A stretch of DNA of 64,000 nt from Streptomyces sp. MP131-18 (GCF_001984575.1 NZ_LZNS01000001.1:2326674-2390673); one strand, 5' to 3'; counted from the first letter of the stretch, positions 25,904 through 34,380 are shown. Notes: a model not told the origin generated them from the letters alone. Numbers and translations are program-made.

Positions 25904-26764
25904 TCACCGCCCGGCCGGGGCGCCGCGCAGGATCGAGTTGCCCTCGAAACTCTCCGGCTGCTCGCGTCCGTCCAGCTCAAGACGGCCGCTCTGGCCGTAG
26001 AACTCCACCGGGTTGCGCCACAGCACCCGGTCCACGTCGTCGTCGGTGAACCCGGCGGCCAGCATGGCGTCGGCGACGCGGCGCGTCTTCAGCGGGTCGC
26101 TGCGGCCCCAGTCCGCGGCCGAGTTGACCAGCATCCGGTCGAGGCCGAGGCGGCGGAGCACCTCGACGGTGCGCCGCTCGTCCATCTTGGTGTCCGGGTA
26201 GACGGAGAACGCCATCCAGCAGCCGCTGTCCGCGGCGCGGTCGACGGTCGTCTCGTTCAGGTGGTCGAGCACGACGCGCTCGGGCGGCAGTTCGGACTCG
26301 GCGAGCACGGACAGGGTGCGTTCCAGGCCCGCGGCCTTGTCGCGGTGCGGCGTGTGGACGAGGGCGGGCAGGCCGTGGCGCGCGGCCAGTTCGAGCTGGG
26401 CGGCCAGCGCGTCGTCCTCGGCCGGGGTCAGCGAGTCGTAGCCGATCTCGCCGACGGCCACCACGTTGTCCTTCTCCAGGTAGCGCGGCAGCTCCTGGAG
26501 CACGGGCGTGCAGCGCGGGTCGTTCGCCTCCTTGGGGTTGAGGGCGAGCGTGCAGTGGTGGGCGATGCCGTACTGGGCGGCCCGGTAGGGCTCCCAGCCG
26601 AGCAGCGAGTCGAAGTAGTCCAGGAAGCTGGCGGTCGAGGTGCGGGGCTGGCCCAGCCAGAACGAGGGCTCCACGACGGCCGCCACCCCGGCCGCGCGCA
26701 TCCGCTCGTAGTCGTCGGTCGTGCGGGAGGTCATGTGGATGTGGGGATCGAAAATGCGCATCAT
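25904..26764 (-). CDS. eboB: TatD-family metal hydrolase (EboB-like)
   Basis: A 286-residue amidohydrolase-fold protein. The metal site starts with FDPHIHMTSR (HxH, about 6-11); further ligands are in AVGEIGYDS (Glu), LVHTPHRDK (His), VLDHLNE (His) and VNSAADWG (Asp). Such TatD relatives accompany ebo clusters. ATG 26764 (a double ATG) overlaps the eboA stop by 4 bp. The substrate is unknown; nuclease activity, as in TatD itself, should not be assumed. Confidence 0.85.
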   Translation of the reverse strand: MMRIFDPHIHMTSRTTDDYERMRAAGVAAVVEPSFWLGQPRTSTASFLDYFDSLLGWEPYRAAQYGIAHHCTLALNPKEANDPRCTPVLQELPRYLEKDNVVAVGEIGYDSLTPAEDDALAAQLELAARHGLPALVHTPHRDKAAGLERTLSVLAESELPPERVVLDHLNETTVDRAADSGCWMAFSVYPDTKMDERRTVEVLRRLGLDRMLVNSAADWGRSDPLKTRRVADAMLAAGFTDDDVDRVLWRNPVEFYGQSGRLELDGREQPESFEGNSILRGAPAGR

Positions 26765-27318
26765 GCCTCCGGGGCGGGCGCGGGCGGCGGGGAGAGGGCC
26801 AGGGCGTGCCGCACGTCGGCGGGCACGGGCCGTCCGGCGGCCGTGCGTTCCGCGGCGAAGTCGGTGAGCATCCTGGCGAGTTCGGGGTCGGCACGGTCGG
26901 CGAGGCCGGCGACCTCGGTCACGGGGACGTCGGTGAAGACGCACTTGAGGACGGCGTGCCGCCACAGGTGCTGGTCGAGGTGGCGGGCGGCGTAGGGGCC
27001 GACGGCGGCGGCGATCAGCCGCGGGTCGTTGGTGCGCAGCGCGTCCTCGACGAGCGGCAGGGCGTCGGCGCCGACCGGCAGGTGCGGCAGGGCGCGCAGC
27101 ACGGCGCGGCGCTCCGCCGCGTCGCCGTGCCGGTAGAGGCGGGCGGCGGTGGCGGCGTCGGCGCCCGCGGCGCGCAGCAGCGCCACCCGGACGGCGTCCG
27201 CGGCGGCGCGGCCGACGTGGCGGCCCGCGGAGGTGAACGCGGCCTCCCAGGCGTCGGTGCCCAGCACGCCGTCCAGCCAGGCGCGAGCGGCGGGGGTGAG
27301 GCTGGTCTCGGTCAGCAC
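26761..27318 (-). CDS. eboA: EboA-domain protein
   Basis: A 185-residue helical, HEAT-like protein. Recognisable parts are TPAARAWLDGVLG, AWEAAFTSAGRHVGR, and the family-typical TNDPRLIAAAVGPYAARHL and WRHAVLKCVFTDVPV (about 130-145). The function of EboA is not known. GTG 27318 begins directly after the TAA of the upstream isomerase gene, with no gap, so translation is probably coupled. The C-terminus is Pro/Ala rich. Confidence 0.85.
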   Translation of the reverse strand: MLTETSLTPAARAWLDGVLGTDAWEAAFTSAGRHVGRAAADAVRVALLRAAGADAATAARLYRHGDAAERRAVLRALPHLPVGADALPLVEDALRTNDPRLIAAAVGPYAARHLDQHLWRHAVLKCVFTDVPVTEVAGLADRADPELARMLTDFAAERTAAGRPVPADVRHALALSPPPAPAPEA

Positions 27319-28170
27319 TTAGCCGGCCTCCCGGTGCGCGGTGGTCAGGAAGTCGAGGGATCTGCGGGCGAGTTCGGGTCCGGCGTGGGAGTGGCGCGGC
27401 AGCTCGACGGAGACCAGGCCGCCGTATCCGGTGGCGGCGAGGGCGGCGAGCACGGGCGGGAAGTTGATCTCGCCCTCGCCCAGCGGCAGATGCTCGTGAA
27501 CGCCGCGCCGCATGTCCTCGATCTGCACGTGGGCGGTCCAGGGCGCGGCGGCGGTGACGCAGTCCGGGACGGGCACGGGTTCGAGGCAGTGGCAGTGCCC
27601 GAGGTCGAGGGTGAGGCGGACGCCGTCGAGGTCGCGGCGCAGCCGGTGGAACGCGGCGATGGTGTCGAGCAGCATGCCGGGCTCCGGCTCGACGGCCAGC
27701 GGCACCCCGGCCGCGGTGGCGAGGTCGAGCACCGGGGCGAGGGCTCCGGCGAGCCGCTTCCACGCCTCGGCCTCCGGAGTGTCGCGCGGCACCCGGCCGC
27801 TGAAGCAGTGCACCGCGGTCGCGCCGAGGTCGCGGCCGACGCGCACCGCGTCGAGGAGCAGCCCGGTGCGGCGCTCGCGGGCGGCCGGGTCGGGGTCGAG
27901 GAGGCTGGGGCCGTGCTTGGCGGTGGGGTCGAGTACGTACCTGGCGCCGGTCTCGACCGCGACGGCGAGGCCGAGGCGGTCGAGCCGGCGCGCGACCTGC
28001 GCGGTGCGGCGCCCGAGATCGGGGGCGCAGGGGTCGAGGTGCATGTGGTCGAGCGTCAGCGCCACGCCCTGGTAGCCGAGGTCGGCCAGCAGGGCGAGGG
28101 CGTCGGACAGGCGCAGGTCGGTCAGGCCGTTGGTGCCGTAGGCGAAGCGGGGCCGGCGTGGACCGGTCAT
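27319..28170 (-). CDS. Sugar phosphate isomerase/epimerase-type TIM barrel
   Basis: A 283-residue AP-endonuclease-2-like barrel. Motifs are FAYGTNGLTDLRLSDAL at the N-terminus, VAVETGARYVLDP, VPLAVEPEPGM (Glu ligand), LTLDLGHCH (Asp/His ligands) and HVQIEDMRRG with FVSVE-type LVSVELPRHSH. It is a second barrel protein besides EboE and probably acts on a sugar or cyclitol intermediate made from the Ino1 product; that is inference. ATG 28170 overlaps the UbiA-like gene by 4 bp. Confidence 0.8.
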   Translation of the reverse strand: MTGPRRPRFAYGTNGLTDLRLSDALALLADLGYQGVALTLDHMHLDPCAPDLGRRTAQVARRLDRLGLAVAVETGARYVLDPTAKHGPSLLDPDPAARERRTGLLLDAVRVGRDLGATAVHCFSGRVPRDTPEAEAWKRLAGALAPVLDLATAAGVPLAVEPEPGMLLDTIAAFHRLRRDLDGVRLTLDLGHCHCLEPVPVPDCVTAAAPWTAHVQIEDMRRGVHEHLPLGEGEINFPPVLAALAATGYGGLVSVELPRHSHAGPELARRSLDFLTTAHREAG

Positions 28171-29030
28171 GTGGGGGTGACCTTCCTGGACAGGCGCCGG
28201 GCGGCGGCCAGCGCCCCGAGCAGCACGGGCACGGCCTGCGGGCGGCCCGCGCGGGCGGCCAGTGCCGCCTGGAGCGGCATCAGGGCGGTCAGCCCGCCGA
28301 CGACGCCCTGCCGCACCCGGGCGCCGGTCGGCTCGCGGGCGGCGCGCAGCAGCGGGGGCGCGGCGGTCAGCAGGTAGGCGACCGAACCGGCGACCGAACC
28401 GGCGCGTTCCGCCCGGGGCGCGGGCGTGCGCCCGGGGGCGGCGACGGCCGCGGCGGTGCCGAGGGCGGCGGCCAGCGTGACCAGCGGCGCGGACCGCGGC
28501 CCGCCGAACGCCTCGTGCCGGGAGAGCGCCGTGACGGCGGCGGTGTGGGCGCCGACGACGCCCGCCGCGGGCAGCGCGCGGTGGGGCGCGCGGCCCGCGC
28601 ACGCGCCGAGGACGACGTTGAGGGAACGGGCCGCGCCCATCGCGGCGGGCCCGGCAGTGGTGTGCTTGACGCCCAGGTCGTAGGCCCAGGCGGTGGCGGC
28701 CAGCGCCCCGGCCGCGGCGAGGGCGGGCCGGGAGTGGACGGCGGCGAGGGTGAGCCCGGCGGCGGTGAGCCCGGCCGCCGCCGCGAGGGCCGCGGCCGGG
28801 CGGATGCGGCCGGAGGGGAGGGGGCGCGCGGGCCGTTCGCGCGCGTCGGTGTCGCGGTCGGCCCAGTCGTTGAGCGCCATCCCCGACCAGTACAGGCACA
28901 GGGAGGAACCGGCGGCCAGGGCCGTCCGCCGGAGCGGCGCGCCGCCCGCGGCGGCGGCACCGGCCACGATGTCGCCGGGGACGGTCAGCGCGGCCGGGCC
29001 GCGGACCAGCTCGATCCAGGCGCGGTTCAC
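28167..29030 (-). CDS. eboC: UbiA-family prenyltransferase (EboC-like; SCO3242-type)
   Basis: A 287-residue polytopic membrane protein. The first aspartate-rich motif is NDWADRDTDARERPARPLPSG (about 57-77, quoted in parts: NDWADRDTDA and RPARPLPSG), which binds prenyl diphosphate through magnesium. The second motif is weak (YDLGVKHT). GTG 29030 overlaps the ino1 stop by 4 bp (GTGA). UbiA-like proteins are fixed members of ebo clusters (EboC) and could attach a polyprenyl or diterpenyl carrier to the polar product of the upstream enzymes. Acceptor unknown. Confidence 0.82.
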   Translation of the reverse strand: MNRAWIELVRGPAALTVPGDIVAGAAAAGGAPLRRTALAAGSSLCLYWSGMALNDWADRDTDARERPARPLPSGRIRPAAALAAAAGLTAAGLTLAAVHSRPALAAAGALAATAWAYDLGVKHTTAGPAAMGAARSLNVVLGACAGRAPHRALPAAGVVGAHTAAVTALSRHEAFGGPRSAPLVTLAAALGTAAAVAAPGRTPAPRAERAGSVAGSVAYLLTAAPPLLRAAREPTGARVRQGVVGGLTALMPLQAALAARAGRPQAVPVLLGALAAARRLSRKVTPT

Positions 29031-30088
29031 GGCCTGGCCCGCAGCGTCTGCGCGAGGGTCAGCAGCTCCTCGTACTGCTCGCCGAGCGCGGCCGGGCCGG
29101 TGTCGGGGTCCTTGAAGAAGAAGCCGAGCCCCGGCACGGGCCCGGACATGCCGGTGGCGTGGGCGCGCGCGACCAGGCGGGCCAGGTCGAGCACCAGCGG
29201 TGCGGCGAGCGCGGAGTCGCAGCCCTGCCAGATGGTCTGGAGCACCATGCGGGCGCCGAGGAAGCCGTCGAACGCGACGTGGTCCCAAGCGGTCTTCCAG
29301 TCGCCGAGCGCGGGCACGTTGTCGATGTGCACGGTGCCCTCGGGCAGGTCCCCGAGGGTGTCGGCGAGGACGCGTTCCTTCCCCGCGTTCTTGGCCGCGG
29401 CGGCGGCCGGGTCGGCGAGGGCGGCGCCGTCGCCGCCGCCGAGCAGGTTGGTGCCGGACCAGGACCGCACGTCCAGGGCGCGCTGGGCGAACATCGGGGC
29501 CAGGGCGGCGCGCAGCAGCGTCTGGCCGGTCTTGCCGTCCCGCCCGGCGTGCGGCAGACCGGCGGCGAGGGCCCGTTCGGCGAGGCCGGGGCCGCGCATG
29601 CCGGTCGCGGGCGTGAAGTTGATGTAGGAGCAGCCGGCGGCGATGGCCGCGGCGGCGTAGCCGGTGCTGATCGCGGGGTCGGTCTCGGTGCTCGCCACGT
29701 TGACGACCACCGTGCGTTCCAGGCCGTGGCGGTGGGTGAAGTCGGCGATGTCGGCGGCCGGGTCGGCGCCCGGGTGCCTGATCTCGGCGTCGGCGGCGGC
29801 CAGTTCCGCGGCGATGGCGGCGGGCAGCCCGTGCGGCAGGACGCCCGCGGCGACGAGCTGTTCCGCGCGTTTGGGGACGGGGATGTCGACGATGTCGTGG
29901 CCGCCGACGACCAGCCGGTCGAGGTCGGGCAGCGCGCTGTCGGCGAACGGTGGCAGGGCGGTGACCATGCCGGTGGGCGGGGTGAGTCCGGCCGCAAGGG
30001 CGGCCCGCCCGGCGATGGTCGTGGTGGCGACGGAGCCGCGCGCGCCGATGAGCCAGAGGCCGACGCGCGCGGTGGATGCGGTTGTCAC
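29027..30088 (-). CDS. ino1: Inositol-3-phosphate synthase
   Basis: A 353-residue NAD-dependent synthase turning glucose-6-phosphate into inositol-3-phosphate. The NAD site is LIGARGSVATTTIAGR (about 13-28); signatures are VVVNVASTETDP, SYINFTPATG, GRDGKTGQTLLR and SWSGTNLLGGGDG with AKNAGKERVL, then DNVPALGDWKTAWDHVAFDGF. GTG 30088 has GGAGGAGGG upstream. It is the first gene of the operon. Its cyclase reaction is of the same chemical kind as that of EboD (a dehydroquinate-synthase-like sugar-phosphate cyclase), which I do not find here. Confidence 0.9.
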   Translation of the reverse strand: MTTASTARVGLWLIGARGSVATTTIAGRAALAAGLTPPTGMVTALPPFADSALPDLDRLVVGGHDIVDIPVPKRAEQLVAAGVLPHGLPAAIAAELAAADAEIRHPGADPAADIADFTHRHGLERTVVVNVASTETDPAISTGYAAAAIAAGCSYINFTPATGMRGPGLAERALAAGLPHAGRDGKTGQTLLRAALAPMFAQRALDVRSWSGTNLLGGGDGAALADPAAAAAKNAGKERVLADTLGDLPEGTVHIDNVPALGDWKTAWDHVAFDGFLGARMVLQTIWQGCDSALAAPLVLDLARLVARAHATGMSGPVPGLGFFFKDPDTGPAALGEQYEELLTLAQTLRARP

Positions 30089-30132
30089 GGGGGTGGCCCT
30101 CCTCCTTCGTTTTCGGGTGCCACGAAAGGGGG

Positions 30133-30173
30133 CCCCGGTGCCCGGCCGGGTTCGGCGCGGTCGGGCACCGGGG
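30133..30173. terminator. Perfect 12-bp stem hairpin before the ino1-ebo operon
   Basis: CCCCGGTGCCCG (30133-30144) pairs with CGGGCACCGGGG (30162-30173) around a 17-base loop. On the minus strand it is followed by CCCCCTTTCG. It lies about 134 bp after the ThuA gene and 45 bp before the ino1 start, so it is either the terminator of the upstream operon or a structured leader of ino1. Confidence 0.6.
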
Positions 30174-30272
30174 GGTTGCGACGGCGGGGTGGGGTTCGGC
30201 GTCACCACCGCGCCACCGTCACCGGCCGTGGGGGCCGGGTCCGTCGCCGCCGCCCCTCGCGGCGGAGACGGG

Positions 30273-30294
30273 TCTAGGGGACGGTTCTAGGGGA
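30273..30294. repeat. Tandem TCTAGGGGA motifs, 13-bp period
   Basis: TCTAGGGGA at 30273-30281 and 30286-30294 (minus strand TCCCCTAGA). AT-containing paired motifs in the 218-bp gap between ThuA and ino1; possible promoter or regulator site for ino1-ebo. Confidence 0.35.
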
Positions 30295-30306
30295 AACTCG
30301 CACTGC

Positions 30307-31662
30307 TCAGGGCAGTTCCTGTATGCGGACGTTGCGGAAGCTAACGGTGTCTTCCTCACCGTGGTTCTGGAGGCCGACGTGGCCCTGCGTCAGGCTACGT
30401 GCGGGATCGGTATTGGTGAAGTCGTTGATCAGGGTGCCGTTGAGGAAGATCTGAAGTCGCTCACCTTCGACCCGCAGTTCGTAGGTGTTCCACTCCCCCG
30501 GCGGGTTGAGGGCCGCGTCGCGGGCCTCGATGTCGGCGGACTGGAAGGTGTAGACGGACCCGGTGGTGCGTTCGGGCGCGTCCGTGGCGTCGATCTGGAT
30601 CTCGTAGCCGTTGTCCACGGCGGACCACGGGTCGTCGGAGGGCGGGAAGCCGATGAAGATGCCGGAGTTGTCGTCACCCTCCAGGCGCCAGTCCAGCTTC
30701 AGCGAGTAGGAGGCGAACTCCTGGGCCTCATACCACAGCATGCCCATGCCGCCCTCGGTGGTGAGGGTGCCGTCGTCGGCCAGCGCGAACTGGCCCGGGC
30801 CCGCCTGCGACCAGCCGTCGGTGCCGGTGCCGTCGAACAGCGAGGTGTAGCCGGTCTCCGGGCGGCAGTCGGCCTCGGTGACGCCGGCCGCCCAGCGGAT
30901 GCCGCCGAGCAGGTGGCGCACGAACTCCGGCTCCGTGAAGGACTCCGCGGTGTGGCCGCCGCCGGTGTAGAACGCCCGGCCGCCCTCGTACTCCTTGCAC
31001 CAGGCGATCGGGTGGTCGCCGTCCATCTCGCCGCCGGTGTAGCTGGACTCGTCGAGCGAGGCCAGCACGCGCGCGGACTCCCGCGGGTTGGTGCGGTAGT
31101 TGTACCACTCGTCGGTGCGCTGCCAGGTCTCGCCCAGGTGGGCGGTGGCGTCGTGCGCACGGTCCTCGACGTGCACCGTGGCTTCCTGAATGTGCGGATG
31201 CGACTGGAACAGCGCGCCCGCGAGCCCGTTGTACCACTCCCAGTCGTACTCGGTGTCGGCGGCGGCGTGGACGCCCACGTAGGCGCCGCCGTCGTTGATG
31301 TAGCCCTCGAACGCGGTCTGCTGGGCCTCGTCGAGCACGTCGCCCGTGGTGGAGAGGAAGACCACCGCCTCGTACTGGGCGAGGTTGTCGGCGGTGAACG
31401 CGGTCGAGTCCTCGGTCGCGGTGACCGAGAAGTTGTTCTCCGCGCCCAGGCCGGTGATCGCGGCGATGCCGTCCTCGATCGAGTCGTGCCGGAACCCGGC
31501 CGTCTTGGAGAAGACCAGCACGTCGTAGGCGGGGTCGTCGGGCGAGGCCACCGGATCGTCCGGGGCCGCCGCCGCGGCGGCGGTGGGCAGGGCCGCGGCG
31601 CAGATCACGCCGCAGACGGCCAGGCGGGCCAGCCGTTTGGGTTGCTTGGTCCGTTGGTGCAT
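30307..31662 (-). CDS. Secreted ThuA domain plus DUF1080 (3-keto-glycoside hydrolase-like) protein
   Basis: A 451-residue exported protein. After a signal peptide (residues 1-33, AALPTAAAAAAP cleavage region) comes a ThuA domain (about 45-255; VLVFSKTAGFRHDSIEDG, VGVHAAADTEYDWEWYNG, HPIAWCKEYEGGRAFYTGGG), a glutamine-amidotransferase-like fold. Residues about 285-451 form a DUF1080 jelly roll (FDGTGTDGWSQ, LKLDWRLEGDDNSGIFIG, GEWNTYELRVEG), a family shown to include 3-keto-disaccharide hydrolases. ATG 31662 overlaps the upstream dehydrogenase stop by 4 bp, so the two secreted proteins are made together, probably to oxidise and then split a glycoside outside the cell. Confidence 0.85.
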   Translation of the reverse strand: MHQRTKQPKRLARLAVCGVICAAALPTAAAAAAPDDPVASPDDPAYDVLVFSKTAGFRHDSIEDGIAAITGLGAENNFSVTATEDSTAFTADNLAQYEAVVFLSTTGDVLDEAQQTAFEGYINDGGAYVGVHAAADTEYDWEWYNGLAGALFQSHPHIQEATVHVEDRAHDATAHLGETWQRTDEWYNYRTNPRESARVLASLDESSYTGGEMDGDHPIAWCKEYEGGRAFYTGGGHTAESFTEPEFVRHLLGGIRWAAGVTEADCRPETGYTSLFDGTGTDGWSQAGPGQFALADDGTLTTEGGMGMLWYEAQEFASYSLKLDWRLEGDDNSGIFIGFPPSDDPWSAVDNGYEIQIDATDAPERTTGSVYTFQSADIEARDAALNPPGEWNTYELRVEGERLQIFLNGTLINDFTNTDPARSLTQGHVGLQNHGEEDTVSFRNVRIQELP

Positions 31663-34109
31663 CACTGACTCCCGGTGCCGAAGGTGAAGTCGTCGATGTC
31701 GAACAGTCCGCCGCCGCCGGTGGGACCGGTGAAGACCAGGTGGAGCGTGGTCGTCCCGGCGGGAAGATCGGTCAGGGACGTCGTGACGTCCTGGTAGACG
31801 TCCCAGCCGCCGGTGGGGGCCACGTCCACGGAGCCGAGCACGGTTCCGGTGGGCGAGTCGGCGCGTACCTCTATGGTGCCGCCTGCCCCGCCGGATGCGA
31901 CGCGTGCGGTGAACTCGGTTGCGTCGGCCAGCAGGTAGGGCGTGAACGAGATCCAGTCGCCGTTGTCGACGAACCCGACCGCCCGGCCGCCGTGCGCCGT
32001 CGCGTATTCGGTGATCTCGACGCCGCTGCTGTCGCCGAAGTGCTCGGCCTGGCGGGTGCGGGTCTGCGTGGTGACCTGGTCGTGCGTGGTCAGGCCGCCC
32101 GCGTCGGTGTACTCGGCGTCGAAGATCCCGAAGATGTTGGCGTTCGGGTCGTGTTCGCCGTCCGCCAGGGTCTGGATGGTGCCGGAGCAGCCGGTGGTGT
32201 CGGTCAGCTTGTGACCGTGGCTGTCGTGGCCGAGGACGAAGCTGAGGGTGACCTGCGAGCAGTCGATCTCGCCGTCCTCGGGGTCGGACACCTCGATCTC
32301 GAACGGCACCGCGTCGCCGAAGTCGACGAGCTGTCCATCGGCCGGGAGGATCAGCTCCACGGTGGGCGCGGTGTTGCCGACGTTGATCGGCACCGAGGCC
32401 GAGCCGGTGAGTCCGCCCGCGTCGGTCACCGTCAGTTCCGCGGTGTAGGTGCCGTCCTCCTCGTAGGTGTGCGACGGGTTCGGCTCGGTGGAGGTGTTGC
32501 CGTCGCCGAAGTCCCAGCTGTAGCTGATCTCGTCGCCGTCGGGGTCGTTGCTGCCCTCGGCGGAGAACGTCACGGCCAGCGGCGCGGGTCCCGAGGTAGG
32601 GGTGCCGGACGCCTCGGCGATGGGGGAACGGCCGCCGGTCACGTTCTCGATGCGGTACAGCGCGCTGTTCTCGTCGCCGTTGAAGTAGCCGGTGCCGTAG
32701 TCCAGCACGTACAGGGCGCCGTCGGGGCCGAAGGCGCTGTCCATGACCTGGGTGCCGCTCCAGGGGAACTCGCTGATCGAGTTGACTGTGCCGTCGGCCT
32801 GGAGGTCGATGGCCCTGATCCAGCGCCTGCCGTACTCGGTGGCGAAGAAGTTCCCGTCGTACTCCTCGGGGAACTTCACGGACGATTCGAGGTCCGGATC
32901 GTAGTGGTAGACCGGCCCGGCCATCGGGGACTCCGAGCCGTTGCCGAACTCGGGCACCGAATCGCCGTCGTAGGGAATCCACGCGGGCTGCGCGGGCGGC
33001 AGCTCGGTCAGCCCGGTGTTGTGGGGGGACTCGTTCACCGGGGCGTTGCAGTCGAACGTGGCGCCGGAGGCCCCGCTGCCGAAGTCGTAGTCGACGTAGG
33101 CGTCGTTGTCCCCGGTGCAGTAGGGCCAGCCGAAGTTGCCCGGGGCCGTGATGCGGTTGAACTCGACCTGCCCGCCGGGGCCGCGGCTGTCGGAGGCGGT
33201 GCCGGCGTCGGGGCCGTAGTCGCCGACGTAGACGATGCCGGTCTCCTGGTCGACGCTCATCCGGAAGGGGTTGCGGAAGCCCATGGCGTAGATCTCGGGG
33301 CGCGTGCCCTCGGTGCCCTCGGCGAAGAGGTTGCCCTCGGGGACGGAGTAGCTGCCGTCGTCGTTGACGGTGATCCGCAGTACCTTGCCGCGCAGGTCGT
33401 TGGTGTTGGCCGAGGACCGCTGCGCGTCGAAGGCCGGGTTGCGGTCGGCCCGTTCGTCGATCGGGGTGTATCCGTCGGAGGCGAACGGGTTGGTGTCGTC
33501 GCCGGTGGACAGGTACAGGTTGCCCTCGGCGTCGAAGTCGATGTCGCCGCCCACGTGGCAGCACTGGCCGCGGCTGGCGGGCACGTCGAGGATCCGCGTC
33601 TCGGTGCCGAGGTCGAGCTGGTTGCTCTCGTTCAGCACGAAGCGCGAGAGCCGGTTGACGCCGTCGAACGGCGCGAAGTCGCCCGCCGCGCCCTCGCCGG
33701 GCGCGTCCCCGCCCGGGGTGTCGAGCGGCGGGGCGTAGTAGAGGTAGACGAACCGGTTGTTCTCGAAGTCCGGGTCGACGCCGACGCCCTGGAGGCCCTC
33801 CTCGTCGTGGGCGTACACGTCCAGCGTGCCCGCGACGCTCGTGGTGCCGTTCGCGTCGGTGATCCTGACCGTGCCGTCCCTGGCGGTGTGCAGTACGGAA
33901 CGGTCAGGCAGCACGGCCAGCGACATCGGCTCGCCCATCTCGGGCTCGCCCTTGGCGAGGGTCACCTGCTGGAACTCGGCCGTGGGGGCCGGGTCTTCGC
34001 CCGGGGCCGCGGCCGCGGTCGACTGGGTGGTGGCCAGCGTGATCGTGCCTGCGATGGCGAGCACGCTGCCTGTCAGGGCGGCGAAAACTTTTCTTGTTCT
34101 CCTGTGCAC
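31662..34109 (-). CDS. Secreted PQQ-type sugar dehydrogenase with PKD and CBM6 domains
   Basis: An 815-residue exported protein. GTG 34109 has GGAGG 6 bases upstream and begins a twin-Arg-free basic signal peptide (RRTRKVFAALTGSVLAIAG). Residues about 50-490 are a soluble-glucose-dehydrogenase/HHIP-like beta-propeller (GLQGVGVDPDFENNRFVY, GDIDFDAEGNLYLSTGDD, AMGFRNPFRMSVD, GPDGALYVLDYG). A PKD domain follows (about 495-580, YSWDFGDGNTSTEPNPSHTY), then a linker beta domain and a CBM6-like carbohydrate-binding module (about 675-815, GFVDNGDWISF). PQQ use is inferred from the family; no PQQ synthesis genes are in the window. Coupled to the ThuA gene. Confidence 0.85.
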   Translation of the reverse strand: MHRRTRKVFAALTGSVLAIAGTITLATTQSTAAAAPGEDPAPTAEFQQVTLAKGEPEMGEPMSLAVLPDRSVLHTARDGTVRITDANGTTSVAGTLDVYAHDEEGLQGVGVDPDFENNRFVYLYYAPPLDTPGGDAPGEGAAGDFAPFDGVNRLSRFVLNESNQLDLGTETRILDVPASRGQCCHVGGDIDFDAEGNLYLSTGDDTNPFASDGYTPIDERADRNPAFDAQRSSANTNDLRGKVLRITVNDDGSYSVPEGNLFAEGTEGTRPEIYAMGFRNPFRMSVDQETGIVYVGDYGPDAGTASDSRGPGGQVEFNRITAPGNFGWPYCTGDNDAYVDYDFGSGASGATFDCNAPVNESPHNTGLTELPPAQPAWIPYDGDSVPEFGNGSESPMAGPVYHYDPDLESSVKFPEEYDGNFFATEYGRRWIRAIDLQADGTVNSISEFPWSGTQVMDSAFGPDGALYVLDYGTGYFNGDENSALYRIENVTGGRSPIAEASGTPTSGPAPLAVTFSAEGSNDPDGDEISYSWDFGDGNTSTEPNPSHTYEEDGTYTAELTVTDAGGLTGSASVPINVGNTAPTVELILPADGQLVDFGDAVPFEIEVSDPEDGEIDCSQVTLSFVLGHDSHGHKLTDTTGCSGTIQTLADGEHDPNANIFGIFDAEYTDAGGLTTHDQVTTQTRTRQAEHFGDSSGVEITEYATAHGGRAVGFVDNGDWISFTPYLLADATEFTARVASGGAGGTIEVRADSPTGTVLGSVDVAPTGGWDVYQDVTTSLTDLPAGTTTLHLVFTGPTGGGGLFDIDDFTFGTGSQ

Positions 34110-34322
34110 GCGCGTCCTCCGTTGAGCACGGGGTGGGGGGTTCAAGTCCTTCGCACAGGCGCGCGCCGCCGCGCCGGGGAACTACGCGACCGAGGGACGA
34201 GGGGAGGTCACGTGATCCGGAAGTGACCGGTACACAACAGGGACGGTAACGACTTTCTCCCTCAGTGGAAACCCCTTTGAAACAAGAAGCGCGAACTTCT
34301 TCCTCCGAAGGGACAAAGTTCA

Positions 34323-34360
34323 GTCACGTGCGGTCGCGTGCAGTCGCGTTCGGTCACGTG
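34323..34360. repeat. Four GTCrCGTk motifs on a 10-bp period
   Basis: GTCACGTG (34323), GTCGCGTG (34333), GTCGCGTT (34343) and GTCACGTG (34353) follow each other at exact 10-bp steps, so they face one side of the helix. A further GTCACGTG is at 34207-34214. All lie in the 271-bp gap upstream of the sugar dehydrogenase operon (34110-34380), which otherwise holds no gene. They could be a cooperative regulator-binding array. Confidence 0.5.
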
Positions 34361-34380
34361 GGAATCCGGGACGGCGGCGG

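Noticed and set aside
29027-30088. Ino1 simply as the housekeeping inositol enzyme
   Set aside because: Not excluded in activity, but its position as first gene of a seven-gene overlapping operon makes a dedicated pathway role more likely than a chance neighbour.
34300-34370. GTCACGTG array as a CRISPR-like or transposon-end repeat
   Set aside because: The 10-bp period, lack of spacers and no inverted ends do not fit either; a regulator array is a better reading.
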